From Parasalinivibrio latis (lineage in GTDB: Bacteria > Pseudomonadota > Gammaproteobacteria > Enterobacterales > Vibrionaceae): 64,000 bases of DNA. Positions 28,085-36,421 of this stretch are shown here, in pieces. Numbering within the stretch: the stretch's first letter is position 1; each line of letters starts with the position of its first letter. The stretch lies in the NCBI RefSeq assembly GCF_036825535.1, contig NZ_CP098813.1, forward strand, positions 1,736,001-1,800,000. The letters are read 5' to 3'. Both the position numbers and the translations under genes were made by a program. The notes beneath the pieces were generated by a model. It saw nothing but the letters and a program-made list of their open reading frames with translations, searched no databases and was not told the DNA's origin.

Positions 28085-28555
28085 ATGCAACACAGAATTC
28101 GCGCTGCTGGCATCGCAGTTAAAAATGATGCAATCCTGCTGGTCAAACACACGATGAACAACCGTACGTTTTGGATCCCCCCCGGTGGTGGACGAGAGGA
28201 TTGCGATGTTACAACCAAAGACACCGTCATAAGGGAATTAAAAGAAGAAAGCGGACTTGATGCAGAAGCAGGACCTTTGATTTTCATCAGGGAATTTGCA
28301 GAAATCAGTGGGGATACTTATCACCTAGAACTTTATTACCTTCTGGAAAACATTACTGGGGACATCACCCTCAAAAATCTTGAAGGCCTTGGTCGTGATG
28401 AGTATTACATCAGTGAAACTCGCTGGGTATCCTTGGAGGAAGCCAAGACACTGAAGATCTATCCCGCCTGCTTAATCGAAGAAACCCAAAAGCAGCTTTC
28501 AGCAGACTTTATCGTTCCCCAGTATCTCGGCAGGGAAACGGAAGGAGATTATTAA
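28085..28555 (+). CDS. Nudix hydrolase
   Basis: The 156-residue protein has a Nudix box beginning PPGGGREDCD and ending RELKEESGL, matching Gx5Ex7REUxEExGU with a slightly long spacing. It hydrolyses a nucleoside diphosphate linked to another group; the substrate is not readable. ATG 28085 (MQHRIRAAG) starts the fold; the frame could also open at TTG 28049. It overlaps the next gene by one base. Confidence 0.85.
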   Translation: MQHRIRAAGIAVKNDAILLVKHTMNNRTFWIPPGGGREDCDVTTKDTVIRELKEESGLDAEAGPLIFIREFAEISGDTYHLELYYLLENITGDITLKNLEGLGRDEYYISETRWVSLEEAKTLKIYPACLIEETQKQLSADFIVPQYLGRETEGDY

Positions 28556-28932
28556 TGGTTCCGGACAGTAAATTCGTAGACAGATACCTTGAGGCAAAAA
28601 CCGCTTCTGAACCGTCCTACCCTTTTGGTCCGGATGCACGAGTTTATAAAGTGTTAGATAAAATGTTCGCCCTTGTCGCGCTGCGGGAAGGAAAACTGTG
28701 TGTCAGTCTTAAAGGTGAACCCAGTGATTTGGAAGTGCTGGTCAGCCAATTTAAAGGAATCACTCCAGGATACCACTTAAACAAAAAACACTGGGTCACC
28801 GTCAGTCTGGAAAGTGACGTTCCAGAAGCCCTGCTCATCGATTTGATGGATAGGTCTTATAATATCGTCGTCAGCAAAATGACCAAAGCCCATAGAAACC
28901 GACTCGCACTTCTTGAGTCAGGCGCTGACTGA
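28555..28932 (+). CDS. MmcQ/YjbR-family DNA-binding-fold protein
   Basis: The product is 125 residues. SYPFGPDARVYKV-DKMFAL and the late HWVTV block match the YjbR/CyaY-like family, which has a double-wing-type fold and no settled function. AAGGAG lies 9 bases before ATG 28555, and the start overlaps the Nudix stop, so both form one operon. Confidence 0.85.
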   Translation: MVPDSKFVDRYLEAKTASEPSYPFGPDARVYKVLDKMFALVALREGKLCVSLKGEPSDLEVLVSQFKGITPGYHLNKKHWVTVSLESDVPEALLIDLMDRSYNIVVSKMTKAHRNRLALLESGAD

Positions 28933-28952
28933 CGATCGCTTGCGACTGACCC

Positions 28953-29432
28953 TCATGTTCCGCGTACGAATTGCCTGCTGTTCAAATTCAAGTGATGGTT
29001 TGCGTTCATAAACGCGATATGTTGCTCGATTGCCAAAGAGGTCTCTGTCACGCATTGTTGTTCAGGTAATTGCTGGCAACTCTCTATAATCATGACAATT
29101 ACGCCATCGAGCTTATGCATTGCCCAGTGAACAACGGCGACCGATTGTGCACCCGGAGTAGCCAATAACTGCAGACGCGCATAGGCTAGCTGAAGAAATT
29201 GTAATGCCTCTTCCGTTTCTCCAACACTCAGTAAATACCGGCAATAATCAAGGCAAAGAGACAGCCAGGATTCGGCAATTTCTTCTCCCCCATTTTCATC
29301 CACATTCTGTTGAAAACATTCAATGGGCGTTTCGCACAACGCACGCCTAACCAAACCAGGGTGTCCGTGCAATCCCCTTTTAACCGCCTCAAGATGCTGG
29401 CACCAGTCAGAATATTTAAATGCGTCATCCAT
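28953..29432 (-). CDS. Protein of unknown function, helical
   Basis: The product is 159 residues and not recognised. It is rich in Leu, Ala and Gln and seems all-helical, with a region (about 60-90) like a TPR pair. It has many Cys and His residues but no clear metal motif. No signal peptide or membrane segment. ATG 29432 has GGAG 8 bases upstream; ATG 29438 is too close to it. Good ribosome binding and clean length support a real gene. Confidence 0.7.
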   Translation of the reverse strand: MDDAFKYSDWCQHLEAVKRGLHGHPGLVRRALCETPIECFQQNVDENGGEEIAESWLSLCLDYCRYLLSVGETEEALQFLQLAYARLQLLATPGAQSVAVVHWAMHKLDGVIVMIIESCQQLPEQQCVTETSLAIEQHIAFMNANHHLNLNSRQFVRGT

Positions 29433-29505
29433 ATGCATCTCTCCTTTCTGTGGTTACATTTTGATATTAGGTGATTTTTCTTGAACTCGGATCCCCAGAA
29501 ATACA

Positions 29506-29527
29506 AAGAGGCGCATAAGCGCCTCTT
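29506..29527 (-). terminator. Hairpin upstream of the unknown gene
   Basis: AAGAGGCGC (29506-29514) and GCGCCTCTT (29519-29527), loop ATAA. In the minus-strand sense it is followed by TTTGTATTT, so it may end the COG0523 transcript, but weakly. Confidence 0.5.
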
Positions 29528-29532
29528 CAATC

Positions 29533-29640
29533 ACAGAATTAGGGCGTGTTTATCTTTCAATTTCCGCGCCTGTTGATGCCTGAAAATGGCTCCCGGCAGG
29601 ACGAAGAGCGAAAGATAAACACGCCCGAGATAAATTCTGT
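29533..29640. repeat. Long imperfect inverted repeat (MITE-like)
   Basis: Outer arms ACAGAATT (29533-29540) and AATTCTGT (29633-29640), and inner perfect 17-bp arms GGGCGTGTTTATCTTTC (29542-29558) and its complement (29610-29626), enclose about 51 bases. The right end includes the first base of the COG0523 stop codon. The size and terminal palindromes suggest a miniature inverted-repeat element or a long regulatory RNA hairpin. Only one copy is present in the window. Confidence 0.65.
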
Positions 29641-30614
29641 TAATTATTTTTTATAAATGAGAGCAGGATGCTTTCCAGTTCATCCCAAGGAAGAGGTGAC
29701 TCATCAATCACTTCGATTCTGGATTCCACGCCATCAAGGCTTAAACTGTTAACCGTCACCATTTGGTTTACCACATTAAAAGCGAATGAGCCCTGATCTG
29801 TGTTGACTACCGCTTTCACACGCTCAGCATTAAGGTTGGCAAACAACCCATAGAGGGAGTCGAACGGAAACACCGCATCGGCGGCGAAAAACCATCCACA
29901 ACTGTGGTAACCCTGCCCCTTGTTTTCCTTTCGGCAAAACTGTTCACCGGGTTCCAATTCAAACGCCGGCATTGGATCATCATCGTGATGATGGTGGTGA
30001 CTGTGGGTTCCTTCGCGGGAAACCTTGGGTAAATCAAGCCACTCAGGCAATAAGTTGCCTAGTTCAACTTTACCTGTAAGCGACTTCTCCGGTTTCAGGC
30101 TGGCAGAAAATTCATCAAAACAGCGCAGGTCTTCATCCGTACAGGCGTCAATTTTGTTGGCGACCAATACGTCAGCCAAAGCAATTTGGTCCTGGAAATT
30201 GCTGTTAGATGTATATTTCTCGTCAGAAAGGTTGCGTGGGTCAACCAAAGTAATAGTGGCATTTACAGCAATGTAATCGGAGTAATGCTCAGATTCGAGC
30301 TTACGGATAATGTCTTTTGGATGACCTAAGCCGGTGGGCTCAACGATCAACCGATCAGGCTTTTGAGCTAGAAGAGCATTAATGCCAATTGCCATAGGCA
30401 GGCCGGCTACACAGCACATACACCCACCGGGAACCTCTTTTACCACCGCCCCCTGTTCCTGTAGAAAGGCTCCGTCAACGCCAACTTCTCCAAATTCGTT
30501 AACCAACACAGCCCATTTTTCATTTTCAGGTTTGTATTTTAACAGTGAAAGAATAGCTGTAGTTTTACCGGCTCCGAGGAAACCAGTGATGATATTACAA
30601 GGGATTTGTCCCAT
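29640..30614 (-). CDS. COG0523-family (CobW-type) GTPase metallochaperone
   Basis: The 324-residue protein has P-loop GFLGAGKTT, the family motif CxCC as GGCMCC, EPTGLG, NKID, and a metal-binding stretch HSHHHHHDDD in the linker before the C-terminal CobW_C domain. Such proteins deliver zinc or another metal to client enzymes in a GTP-dependent way. ATG 30614 is chosen over TTG 30629. I see no Zur-type operator upstream, so the metal is undecided; zinc is the most usual. Confidence 0.88.
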   Translation of the reverse strand: MGQIPCNIITGFLGAGKTTAILSLLKYKPENEKWAVLVNEFGEVGVDGAFLQEQGAVVKEVPGGCMCCVAGLPMAIGINALLAQKPDRLIVEPTGLGHPKDIIRKLESEHYSDYIAVNATITLVDPRNLSDEKYTSNSNFQDQIALADVLVANKIDACTDEDLRCFDEFSASLKPEKSLTGKVELGNLLPEWLDLPKVSREGTHSHHHHHDDDPMPAFELEPGEQFCRKENKGQGYHSCGWFFAADAVFPFDSLYGLFANLNAERVKAVVNTDQGSFAFNVVNQMVTVNSLSLDGVESRIEVIDESPLPWDELESILLSFIKNN

Positions 30615-30711
30615 TTCAGTATCCCGCAAAGTTAGTCCGAGTCTATTCTAACGGCTGGGAGCGGGATGTCGACACGTAGAAAGTAAGGTTAATCACCGGA
30701 CGCCAACATAA

Positions 30712-32478
30712 TCAGTCACTGATATTGTGGAAAGTCAGGTAATCCACTGCTTCTTTTTTTCCCATGTATCTTGCCAGTGTTTTTTCCGGAACATTGCGAA
30801 GATCTACCACGATCAACCCATCGAGTGCATCATTAAAGTCAGGGTCAACATTGAAGCAGACCAGTTTGCCGTTGAGCCCGAGGTACTGCCGCAATAATAC
30901 CGGTACCCCTTTCCCGTCAGCCATTTTGCTGACAATCCGGTTCAGTTGCTGTAAATCAGTCAGGGCAGTCAGCATGTCAGTGTGCCAAAAACGTCGCGAA
31001 TCATCCTTCAGGGGAGTCCTTGGGGCGACCATTCCAGCAAGTTCATCATCGTAGTAATGGATCGACAGAGTTTCAGCCATCAGTTGGCGTACCAATGAAC
31101 CATAGTCGTTACTGATGCTGACTGGACCGAATAAATGAGTATGTTCCGGCCTTTGCATTACAAACGCAGCAATGCCTTTCCACAACATCAAAAGCGCACT
31201 CAAAGAGCGTTGGTATTCCTCGGCAACCACAGAGCGTCCAACCTCCACCGATTGGTTCAACCTGGCAAGAAATCTGTCGTTATAGTCAAACAGACTTCGG
31301 GAATAGAGGCCATCCAACCCGTAATTGTTTATGATTTCTGATACGACACCTAAGCGGTAAGCCCCGACGAGTTTCCGGTTTTCCCGATCCCAGATAAAAA
31401 GGTGATGGTAGTAACTGTCATAGCTGTCGATATCTCTGGCTAACCCGGTCCCCTCACCAACAGCCCTGAACGAAGTTTCCCTTACCCGCCCAATTTCGTT
31501 GAGCATGTTGGGTATATCACTTGCACACGCGCAGTAGACATCCATATTATCCGAAGTACAGAGTCTTGCCTCCGGGGGTAACCCCTCCAACTCGCGGGAC
31601 AATACCCTTGCAGGTACGGCATCCCCAAGCGGCATCAGGCCATCGGCCGTTACCGATGCCTCATATGTACCTTTTTCCCCCAATAAATAGGTGTTCAGGC
31701 GAAGGTAGTTCATAACAGCTTCATCCGTTTCGAATTGAACTACTTCTTTATTTGGAATGAGCTCGCCAATGGATAACGGGACTGTCATACCCTCTTTGTT
31801 AAGCAATTCCCTACCGAGCATGGCAGTACTGATAATTGGATGAACTTTCCTGGCCCTGTAGAAAGTCCGGCTGTTCCTGCCACCCACATACACCGGCAGT
31901 ACAGCAGCCCCTGACCGCTTGGCCATTTTTGCAACAGAGTGGCTCCAAACTTTATCAGACACGTCACCATTCTTATCAAGTTCTGATACTGACCCGGCTG
32001 GAAATACCAGCAGTACCCCGCCTTTCCCAAGGTGTTCATGAGCGTCACGGAGTGCACGAATGTTTGCTTTCATTGCATTGGCTGTTTCAAACACGTCAAC
32101 ACCGATAAACAGTTCTCGGAGTTCAGGGATCCTCCGAAGGAAATGATTGGCCAGAACCTGGACATCGTTCCTTTTTTTCCGGAGTATCTCCGCCAGAATA
32201 ACCCCTTCAACGCCCCCCAAAGGGTGGTTTGCAACGACAATAACCGGGCCACTTTCTGGAATGGATTCAAGGGAGCCTTTTACGATCTGATGGCTGATTC
32301 CAAGAGCCTGGAGTGTATACGTGAGAAAGTTATCGCAATCTACGCCTTCAGGGCGCTGTTGATAAAGCGAATCCAGCTTTTTTAACCCACATATTCTTTC
32401 GGCAACAGATTCCAAAATCCCAAAAGGGGTTTTTCTGGGTAACAAGAAAGGCCTAGCTTCTACCATCGTCACATCCAT
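30712..32478 (-). CDS. olsF: Bifunctional OlsF-like acyltransferase (PlsC-like plus GNAT), ornithine/amino-lipid synthesis
   Basis: The 588-residue protein has two acyltransferase domains. The N-terminal lysophospholipid-acyltransferase domain (about 60-260) carries NHPLGG (84-89) and FPAG (159-162), although the usual NHx4D Asp is not in register and Glu91 lies one residue further. The C-terminal GNAT domain (about 315-500) has LVGAYRLG, EVGRSVV and LWKGIAAF, like OlsB. This layout is that of OlsF, which N-acylates ornithine and then O-acylates the product. The amino acid head group is not proved. It ends a six-gene operon. Confidence 0.82.
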   Translation of the reverse strand: MDVTMVEARPFLLPRKTPFGILESVAERICGLKKLDSLYQQRPEGVDCDNFLTYTLQALGISHQIVKGSLESIPESGPVIVVANHPLGGVEGVILAEILRKKRNDVQVLANHFLRRIPELRELFIGVDVFETANAMKANIRALRDAHEHLGKGGVLLVFPAGSVSELDKNGDVSDKVWSHSVAKMAKRSGAAVLPVYVGGRNSRTFYRARKVHPIISTAMLGRELLNKEGMTVPLSIGELIPNKEVVQFETDEAVMNYLRLNTYLLGEKGTYEASVTADGLMPLGDAVPARVLSRELEGLPPEARLCTSDNMDVYCACASDIPNMLNEIGRVRETSFRAVGEGTGLARDIDSYDSYYHHLFIWDRENRKLVGAYRLGVVSEIINNYGLDGLYSRSLFDYNDRFLARLNQSVEVGRSVVAEEYQRSLSALLMLWKGIAAFVMQRPEHTHLFGPVSISNDYGSLVRQLMAETLSIHYYDDELAGMVAPRTPLKDDSRRFWHTDMLTALTDLQQLNRIVSKMADGKGVPVLLRQYLGLNGKLVCFNVDPDFNDALDGLIVVDLRNVPEKTLARYMGKKEAVDYLTFHNISD

Positions 32479-32494
32479 ATTCCGTTTAATTTGG

Positions 32495-32932
32495 TTACTT
32501 CACCAGTTCGGGCCAGTTTTTATCCCCGCTGGCAATGAATCCTGGTACATCCTTCAACCAGTCGTTTTGCACACTTTGGTTGTAATTAAGATAGAGTTTG
32601 TTGTCGACAATGTGCCAGTATTTAGGATCCCCTGGGGCCAGGTCATTTTTTGCACCTATTGCCCATGCACAATAGCCGCCATACTGGGGGGCATACTTGT
32701 CCGGCTCAGCCTCAAACATTTCCAAATGCTGCTGAGATGAAAACAACCACGTCGCTCCCTTGTAATTTGTTTGAAAACTCTTTTGCCCTTTCACCGGTTT
32801 TCCTTCAGTAAAAAACGCGACGGTATCATAGCCACCAAGTGCTTTATCGCTGAAAAAGCCGGTGTATATCGGATCTGCTGCCAGAACCCAACCGGAATAC
32901 ACCAAGGTGATAAACAGAAATATTGCCCGCAT
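32495..32932 (-). CDS. Secreted YHS-domain protein
   Basis: The 145-residue protein has a signal peptide (about 1-18, cleaved near VLAADP) and a YHS-like domain (GGYDTVAFF, ATWLFSSQQHLEMFEAEPDKYAPQ, GYCAW). YHS domains are thought to bind metals such as copper, though the key Cys pattern is partial here. It is 16 bases from olsF and 43 from the NRDE gene. Confidence 0.83.
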   Translation of the reverse strand: MRAIFLFITLVYSGWVLAADPIYTGFFSDKALGGYDTVAFFTEGKPVKGQKSFQTNYKGATWLFSSQQHLEMFEAEPDKYAPQYGGYCAWAIGAKNDLAPGDPKYWHIVDNKLYLNYNQSVQNDWLKDVPGFIASGDKNWPELVK

Positions 32933-32975
32933 TGCTATCTCCTTTTCGACATTTGCCTGAAGTTAAACAGACCGG

Positions 32976-33734
32976 TCAGATGCGTTTGCGCTTTCTTATC
33001 ACCCCCTCAGAAGCAACCGCAGCATCGGGTCGGGATATCATCGTTTTTACCGGGATATCGCATGTACATGGCGATCCCGGGTAGTAATCCATTTCCATTT
33101 CATCTCCACTGACGCTGACATGTGTAAGGCTTACTGAGCTTGCATCTTCACGGTGCATACAAACTGACAGGAAACCTTTTCCCGGTTTGTGGCTTCGGTG
33201 GAATGCCAATGCTCCTTCCTCTGTTTTCGGGGACATTTGACAGTAAAGATCCGTACGGGAATGTACCACCTCCTCCAGACAAACCGCAGATGAGATAACA
33301 GGGGCGGTCACCACACGTGGAGTCAGTTGTAAACCGTCCCACTGCCAGGCATGAGGCCGGCGTTGTTTGCTGATGTCAGGTGTAAACAGTAAAAGCGTAA
33401 AGGGCGCCATTTTATGCAGAGGTAAATTGGTAAGCCTTGAATTGACTTCCTCCACATTCCTGCAGTCAGCCAGTGACACAACCAACTGCCCTCTGCTGAC
33501 CAGCGTCCCATAAGGGATTTTCCCTTGGTAGTAATTGAGCAGGCAAACTGACACCCCTGCATCGTTCATCGCAATCCATGTCCCTCCTCCATCCGGGTCT
33601 TTGGGCATTACTATGCGCATTCCAGACTGGCGGGTAACCTCGGGGAGCAACGCTTCGCTGCGTGTCCGCCTTTCGTCACGGTTAAAAAACAATGAATAGC
33701 CATCAGGCCGGATAATCCAACTCGCCGTGCACAT
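32976..33734 (-). CDS. NRDE (TANGO2-like) family protein
   Basis: The 252-residue protein begins MCTASW, with a second-position Cys as in Ntn-hydrolase-type proteins, followed by the NRDE motif in FFNRDERRTR. GGGTWIAMNDAG also matches the family. In eukaryotes TANGO2 is linked to haem, lipid and membrane metabolism; the bacterial function is unsettled. It shares one base with the DinB-like gene. Confidence 0.82.
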   Translation of the reverse strand: MCTASWIIRPDGYSLFFNRDERRTRSEALLPEVTRQSGMRIVMPKDPDGGGTWIAMNDAGVSVCLLNYYQGKIPYGTLVSRGQLVVSLADCRNVEEVNSRLTNLPLHKMAPFTLLLFTPDISKQRRPHAWQWDGLQLTPRVVTAPVISSAVCLEEVVHSRTDLYCQMSPKTEEGALAFHRSHKPGKGFLSVCMHREDASSVSLTHVSVSGDEMEMDYYPGSPCTCDIPVKTMISRPDAAVASEGVIRKRKRI

Positions 33735-34306
33735 TACCGATCACCTCGGATAAAACTCGCTGTCGCAGCTGCAATTCCCACCTTTGTCGGTAAGGTGATC
33801 CCCTGAAGACCAGCAGCAATTCGGATAATCGCCAGATGGTGGACAGCATGGGTTGCAACAAAAATCCATTCTCTCGCCCAGTTAGACAACACCGTGGAAA
33901 CAGTGTTGGATTCCAATGTTGTTTCCGTGATGACATTGACTTCGTCTACTTCACTATGGGGAAAATCCAGTCGGGTCATCCACTCTGAAAGCTGTTTTAT
34001 TTCGTTCAGGGCGACACGGCGGTTCATTTCTATCTCATGTCCTCGGCGGCGTTGGTCATAGTCAATGACATTGTTCCCAACCCCGTTTACCAAAGAGAGG
34101 TAAAGGTCATTAATATGCCTGACATGACTTCCAATACTGCTTTGGACGTAAGGCTTAGCAATGCGCGAATAGGTTGTGTCGTCTATTGCTTCAATCACCG
34201 CTTGCATTTGGCCTAACGCCTCTACATTTCCCCAAATAACGCCATTGCTTCGTAATTGCTGAAGATCCACCGGGCTGCGATACCCCTCTTCCCTCGTCGT
34301 ATGCAT
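33734..34306 (-). CDS. DinB-like four-helix protein
   Basis: The 190-residue protein has His62-like SHVRHIND and THAVHHLAI, consistent with the three-His metal site of DinB/YfiT proteins. The family includes thiol-dependent enzymes using mycothiol or bacillithiol and many unknowns. It is 53 bases from the ATP-grasp gene and one base overlaps the NRDE gene. Confidence 0.78.
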   Translation of the reverse strand: MHTTREEGYRSPVDLQQLRSNGVIWGNVEALGQMQAVIEAIDDTTYSRIAKPYVQSSIGSHVRHINDLYLSLVNGVGNNVIDYDQRRRGHEIEMNRRVALNEIKQLSEWMTRLDFPHSEVDEVNVITETTLESNTVSTVLSNWAREWIFVATHAVHHLAIIRIAAGLQGITLPTKVGIAAATASFIRGDR

Positions 34307-34359
34307 GATTGATCCTTATCGTTCTTGTAATTACCTGACTGCAGATACTGGGCTATGGC

Positions 34360-35508
34360 TCAATCTGTAGACGGATATTTAACAGTCAGGGCTCTTTCCT
34401 GACGCCAGGCTTTAAAAAGCTCGCTCAATGTAGGGACGTTGTGGCCCGCTTTTCTTTGCTGATCACCAATTTCGTAAAGTATCCGGTATTGCTTAAGCAA
34501 CATTTTGACAGCCCCTACATAGGTGGACTTGTTATCCCAGATATGGACAGACTCACTGGATGCACCGTTGAGTTCGATGATTGTGAAGTCTTTACCTGCC
34601 ATCAGTGACGTTATAGTGCGAAATTTCACATCCAACCTGCCAAAGAAGAAACCAGGTACATCAGCCAACACCTCGTCAAGCTTACGTGTCAGCGCTTCCG
34701 TGATGTATTCGTTACCATTTCTGAAAATTGCGCCTTTGCTGTGGCTTCCTGAAAAAACCAGGTTCAGCACTTCGCCATCAGGCAAAACTTCATCCAACCG
34801 GTTTTCAAAGCGTGAAAAGTAGATATGGCTGAGTTTTTCTGCCCGGCTGTCGGATTCAATCAACCCCCGCAACGTCGTCACCCCATCCCCGACGACAAAA
34901 GGGATATACTTAAAACCCATTGAAATAATTTTTCCCCGGGAGGAATCCGGGTACCGCGTATAGAAAATGCCGACCTCTGCGCTCCAAGGGGCTTTTTCCT
35001 GCAACAGGAAATCCTGCTCCTTAGGAAAGTCTTCCATGTAACGCTGCAGATCAGAGTCATTCTTAATCAACCGCACACCAGCCCCACGGCACCCCATGTC
35101 AGGTTTTGCGACTACCGGGTAGTTCAGCCCCGATGCGATCAACCTCTCCTTGCTCCGGGAAAAAGCCTCAGTCGAACGTTCTCTGGACCGGTTCAGTGTT
35201 ATAAATGGCAGGATATAATCTCTGGCTTTACCTCGTGCCAGTGAAAGAATGGCGGTTTTAGACTCCCCGACCATTCCACTCAAATGTATACCCGGGTTAG
35301 CGGCAAGCGGTAACGTCAGGCTTCGGTAGCGTATCGCCATAATGATCGATTGAATTACCACCGGTGTGTACATTACCCATGCGGGCATAAATTCAAACCA
35401 GGAAAGATCCGGTCCATCGGTATGCATTTCGGGCATACCTTCATTTGGTATGTTGCGGCGTAATTCTTCTGATCTTTCCGCAGGCTTGTTATCGATCAAC
35501 GATTGCAT
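34360..35508 (-). CDS. ATP-grasp ligase-like protein
   Basis: The 382-residue protein has VVAKPDMGCRGAGVRLI (Lys135 and glycine-rich loop), a second ATP contact near Glu171, and acidic metal ligands Asp293, Glu312 and Asn314 (FGRLDVKF and IIELNG). These are the ATP-grasp signature seen in D-Ala-D-Ala ligase and carboxylate-amine ligases. It probably forms a peptide-like bond through an acyl phosphate. The partner substrates are unknown. Its start overlaps the DedA gene by 20 bases. The N-terminal 50-80 residues are hydrophobic and may lie at the membrane. Confidence 0.8.
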   Translation of the reverse strand: MQSLIDNKPAERSEELRRNIPNEGMPEMHTDGPDLSWFEFMPAWVMYTPVVIQSIIMAIRYRSLTLPLAANPGIHLSGMVGESKTAILSLARGKARDYILPFITLNRSRERSTEAFSRSKERLIASGLNYPVVAKPDMGCRGAGVRLIKNDSDLQRYMEDFPKEQDFLLQEKAPWSAEVGIFYTRYPDSSRGKIISMGFKYIPFVVGDGVTTLRGLIESDSRAEKLSHIYFSRFENRLDEVLPDGEVLNLVFSGSHSKGAIFRNGNEYITEALTRKLDEVLADVPGFFFGRLDVKFRTITSLMAGKDFTIIELNGASSESVHIWDNKSTYVGAVKMLLKQYRILYEIGDQQRKAGHNVPTLSELFKAWRQERALTVKYPSTD

Positions 35509-36103
35509 CCCTTTTTCCCTTATCTGTATTTTTTAGGGTGTATTTAGTATCGAGCCTTTTTACTGATAGTCGATTTACCAGGTAAAGCATCAGGGCAACA
35601 GCTGGTACTAACAGCCATTTAAAGTGGCTGTTATAGAGCCACTCGCTGCTACCCAAGTTGTAAACACCTGTGAACACCACAAGCGTCCACAACGCTGTTG
35701 CCAGCCCAACGCCAACAGAAAATTTGATAAGACCTATATGAAAAAATCCACTCAGGCTAAACCCAACGGCGCGCAAGCCAGGGACAAACCGAATAAGGAA
35801 AACATTTGCAATGATATGTTTACTGAACCGGTGTTTAATCGTTTTAAAGTACCGGTTTCTGAATAGACGATATCGAAGCAAGCGTGAATAACGGGCAAGA
35901 TACCCCAGGCCGTACAACCCCAAATCTCCTGAGGCAATACCAACAAACGTGGCAGCCAAAGCAACAGGCAATGACACAGCACCCTCTGAAGCAGCTACCG
36001 CAGCAAACGCGATGGCGACATCTTCCAGTAAATACGATATGAGGATGATCAAAAGTGCCATCTGCCAGGGATTAGACGAAATCTCAGGAAGCCAATCGGG
36101 CAT
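35489..36103 (-). CDS. DedA/VTT-family membrane protein
   Basis: The 204-residue protein has four to six hydrophobic segments. The core (GDLGLYGLGYLARY, then FLIRFVPGLRAVGFSLSG) matches the DedA domain with its conserved Arg and Pro. Members flip lipid carriers or phospholipids across the inner membrane. GGAGG is 6 bases before ATG 36103. It is the first gene of the six-gene operon. Confidence 0.85.
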   Translation of the reverse strand: MPDWLPEISSNPWQMALLIILISYLLEDVAIAFAAVAASEGAVSLPVALAATFVGIASGDLGLYGLGYLARYSRLLRYRLFRNRYFKTIKHRFSKHIIANVFLIRFVPGLRAVGFSLSGFFHIGLIKFSVGVGLATALWTLVVFTGVYNLGSSEWLYNSHFKWLLVPAVALMLYLVNRLSVKRLDTKYTLKNTDKGKRDAIVDR

Positions 36104-36421
36104 TGTCTCCCTCCATGAAAACTTTAAACTCTGGTCGCATGTATGTTTCAGCCAACCAATAACTCCTCGTTGCTTTTACCTTGAGTTTTTCTGACAAGTG
36201 TGTCTGCCTATATCCAGAATAGTAACAACACAAAACATATGGACAGGCTATCTCTCCCATTTCTTTCACAAGTATCGCAAATAATTAGATTTTGACTATT
36301 TGACAATAGGCTCCACACTGAAAATAGCACCGTCCAATCTACCTTGGTTGTGTGTAGCAATAGTGATACGCTGAACGCCAATTCATTTTGTCCTGCGTTC
36401 CAAGCACGCTTTGGAGGCATT
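36104..36421. other. Divergent intergenic region dedA operon / tldD
   Basis: 318 bases with no convincing gene. The last part contains the tldD ribosome binding site GGAGG (36412-36416). Promoters for both directions must lie here; no clear operator is visible. Confidence 0.5.
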
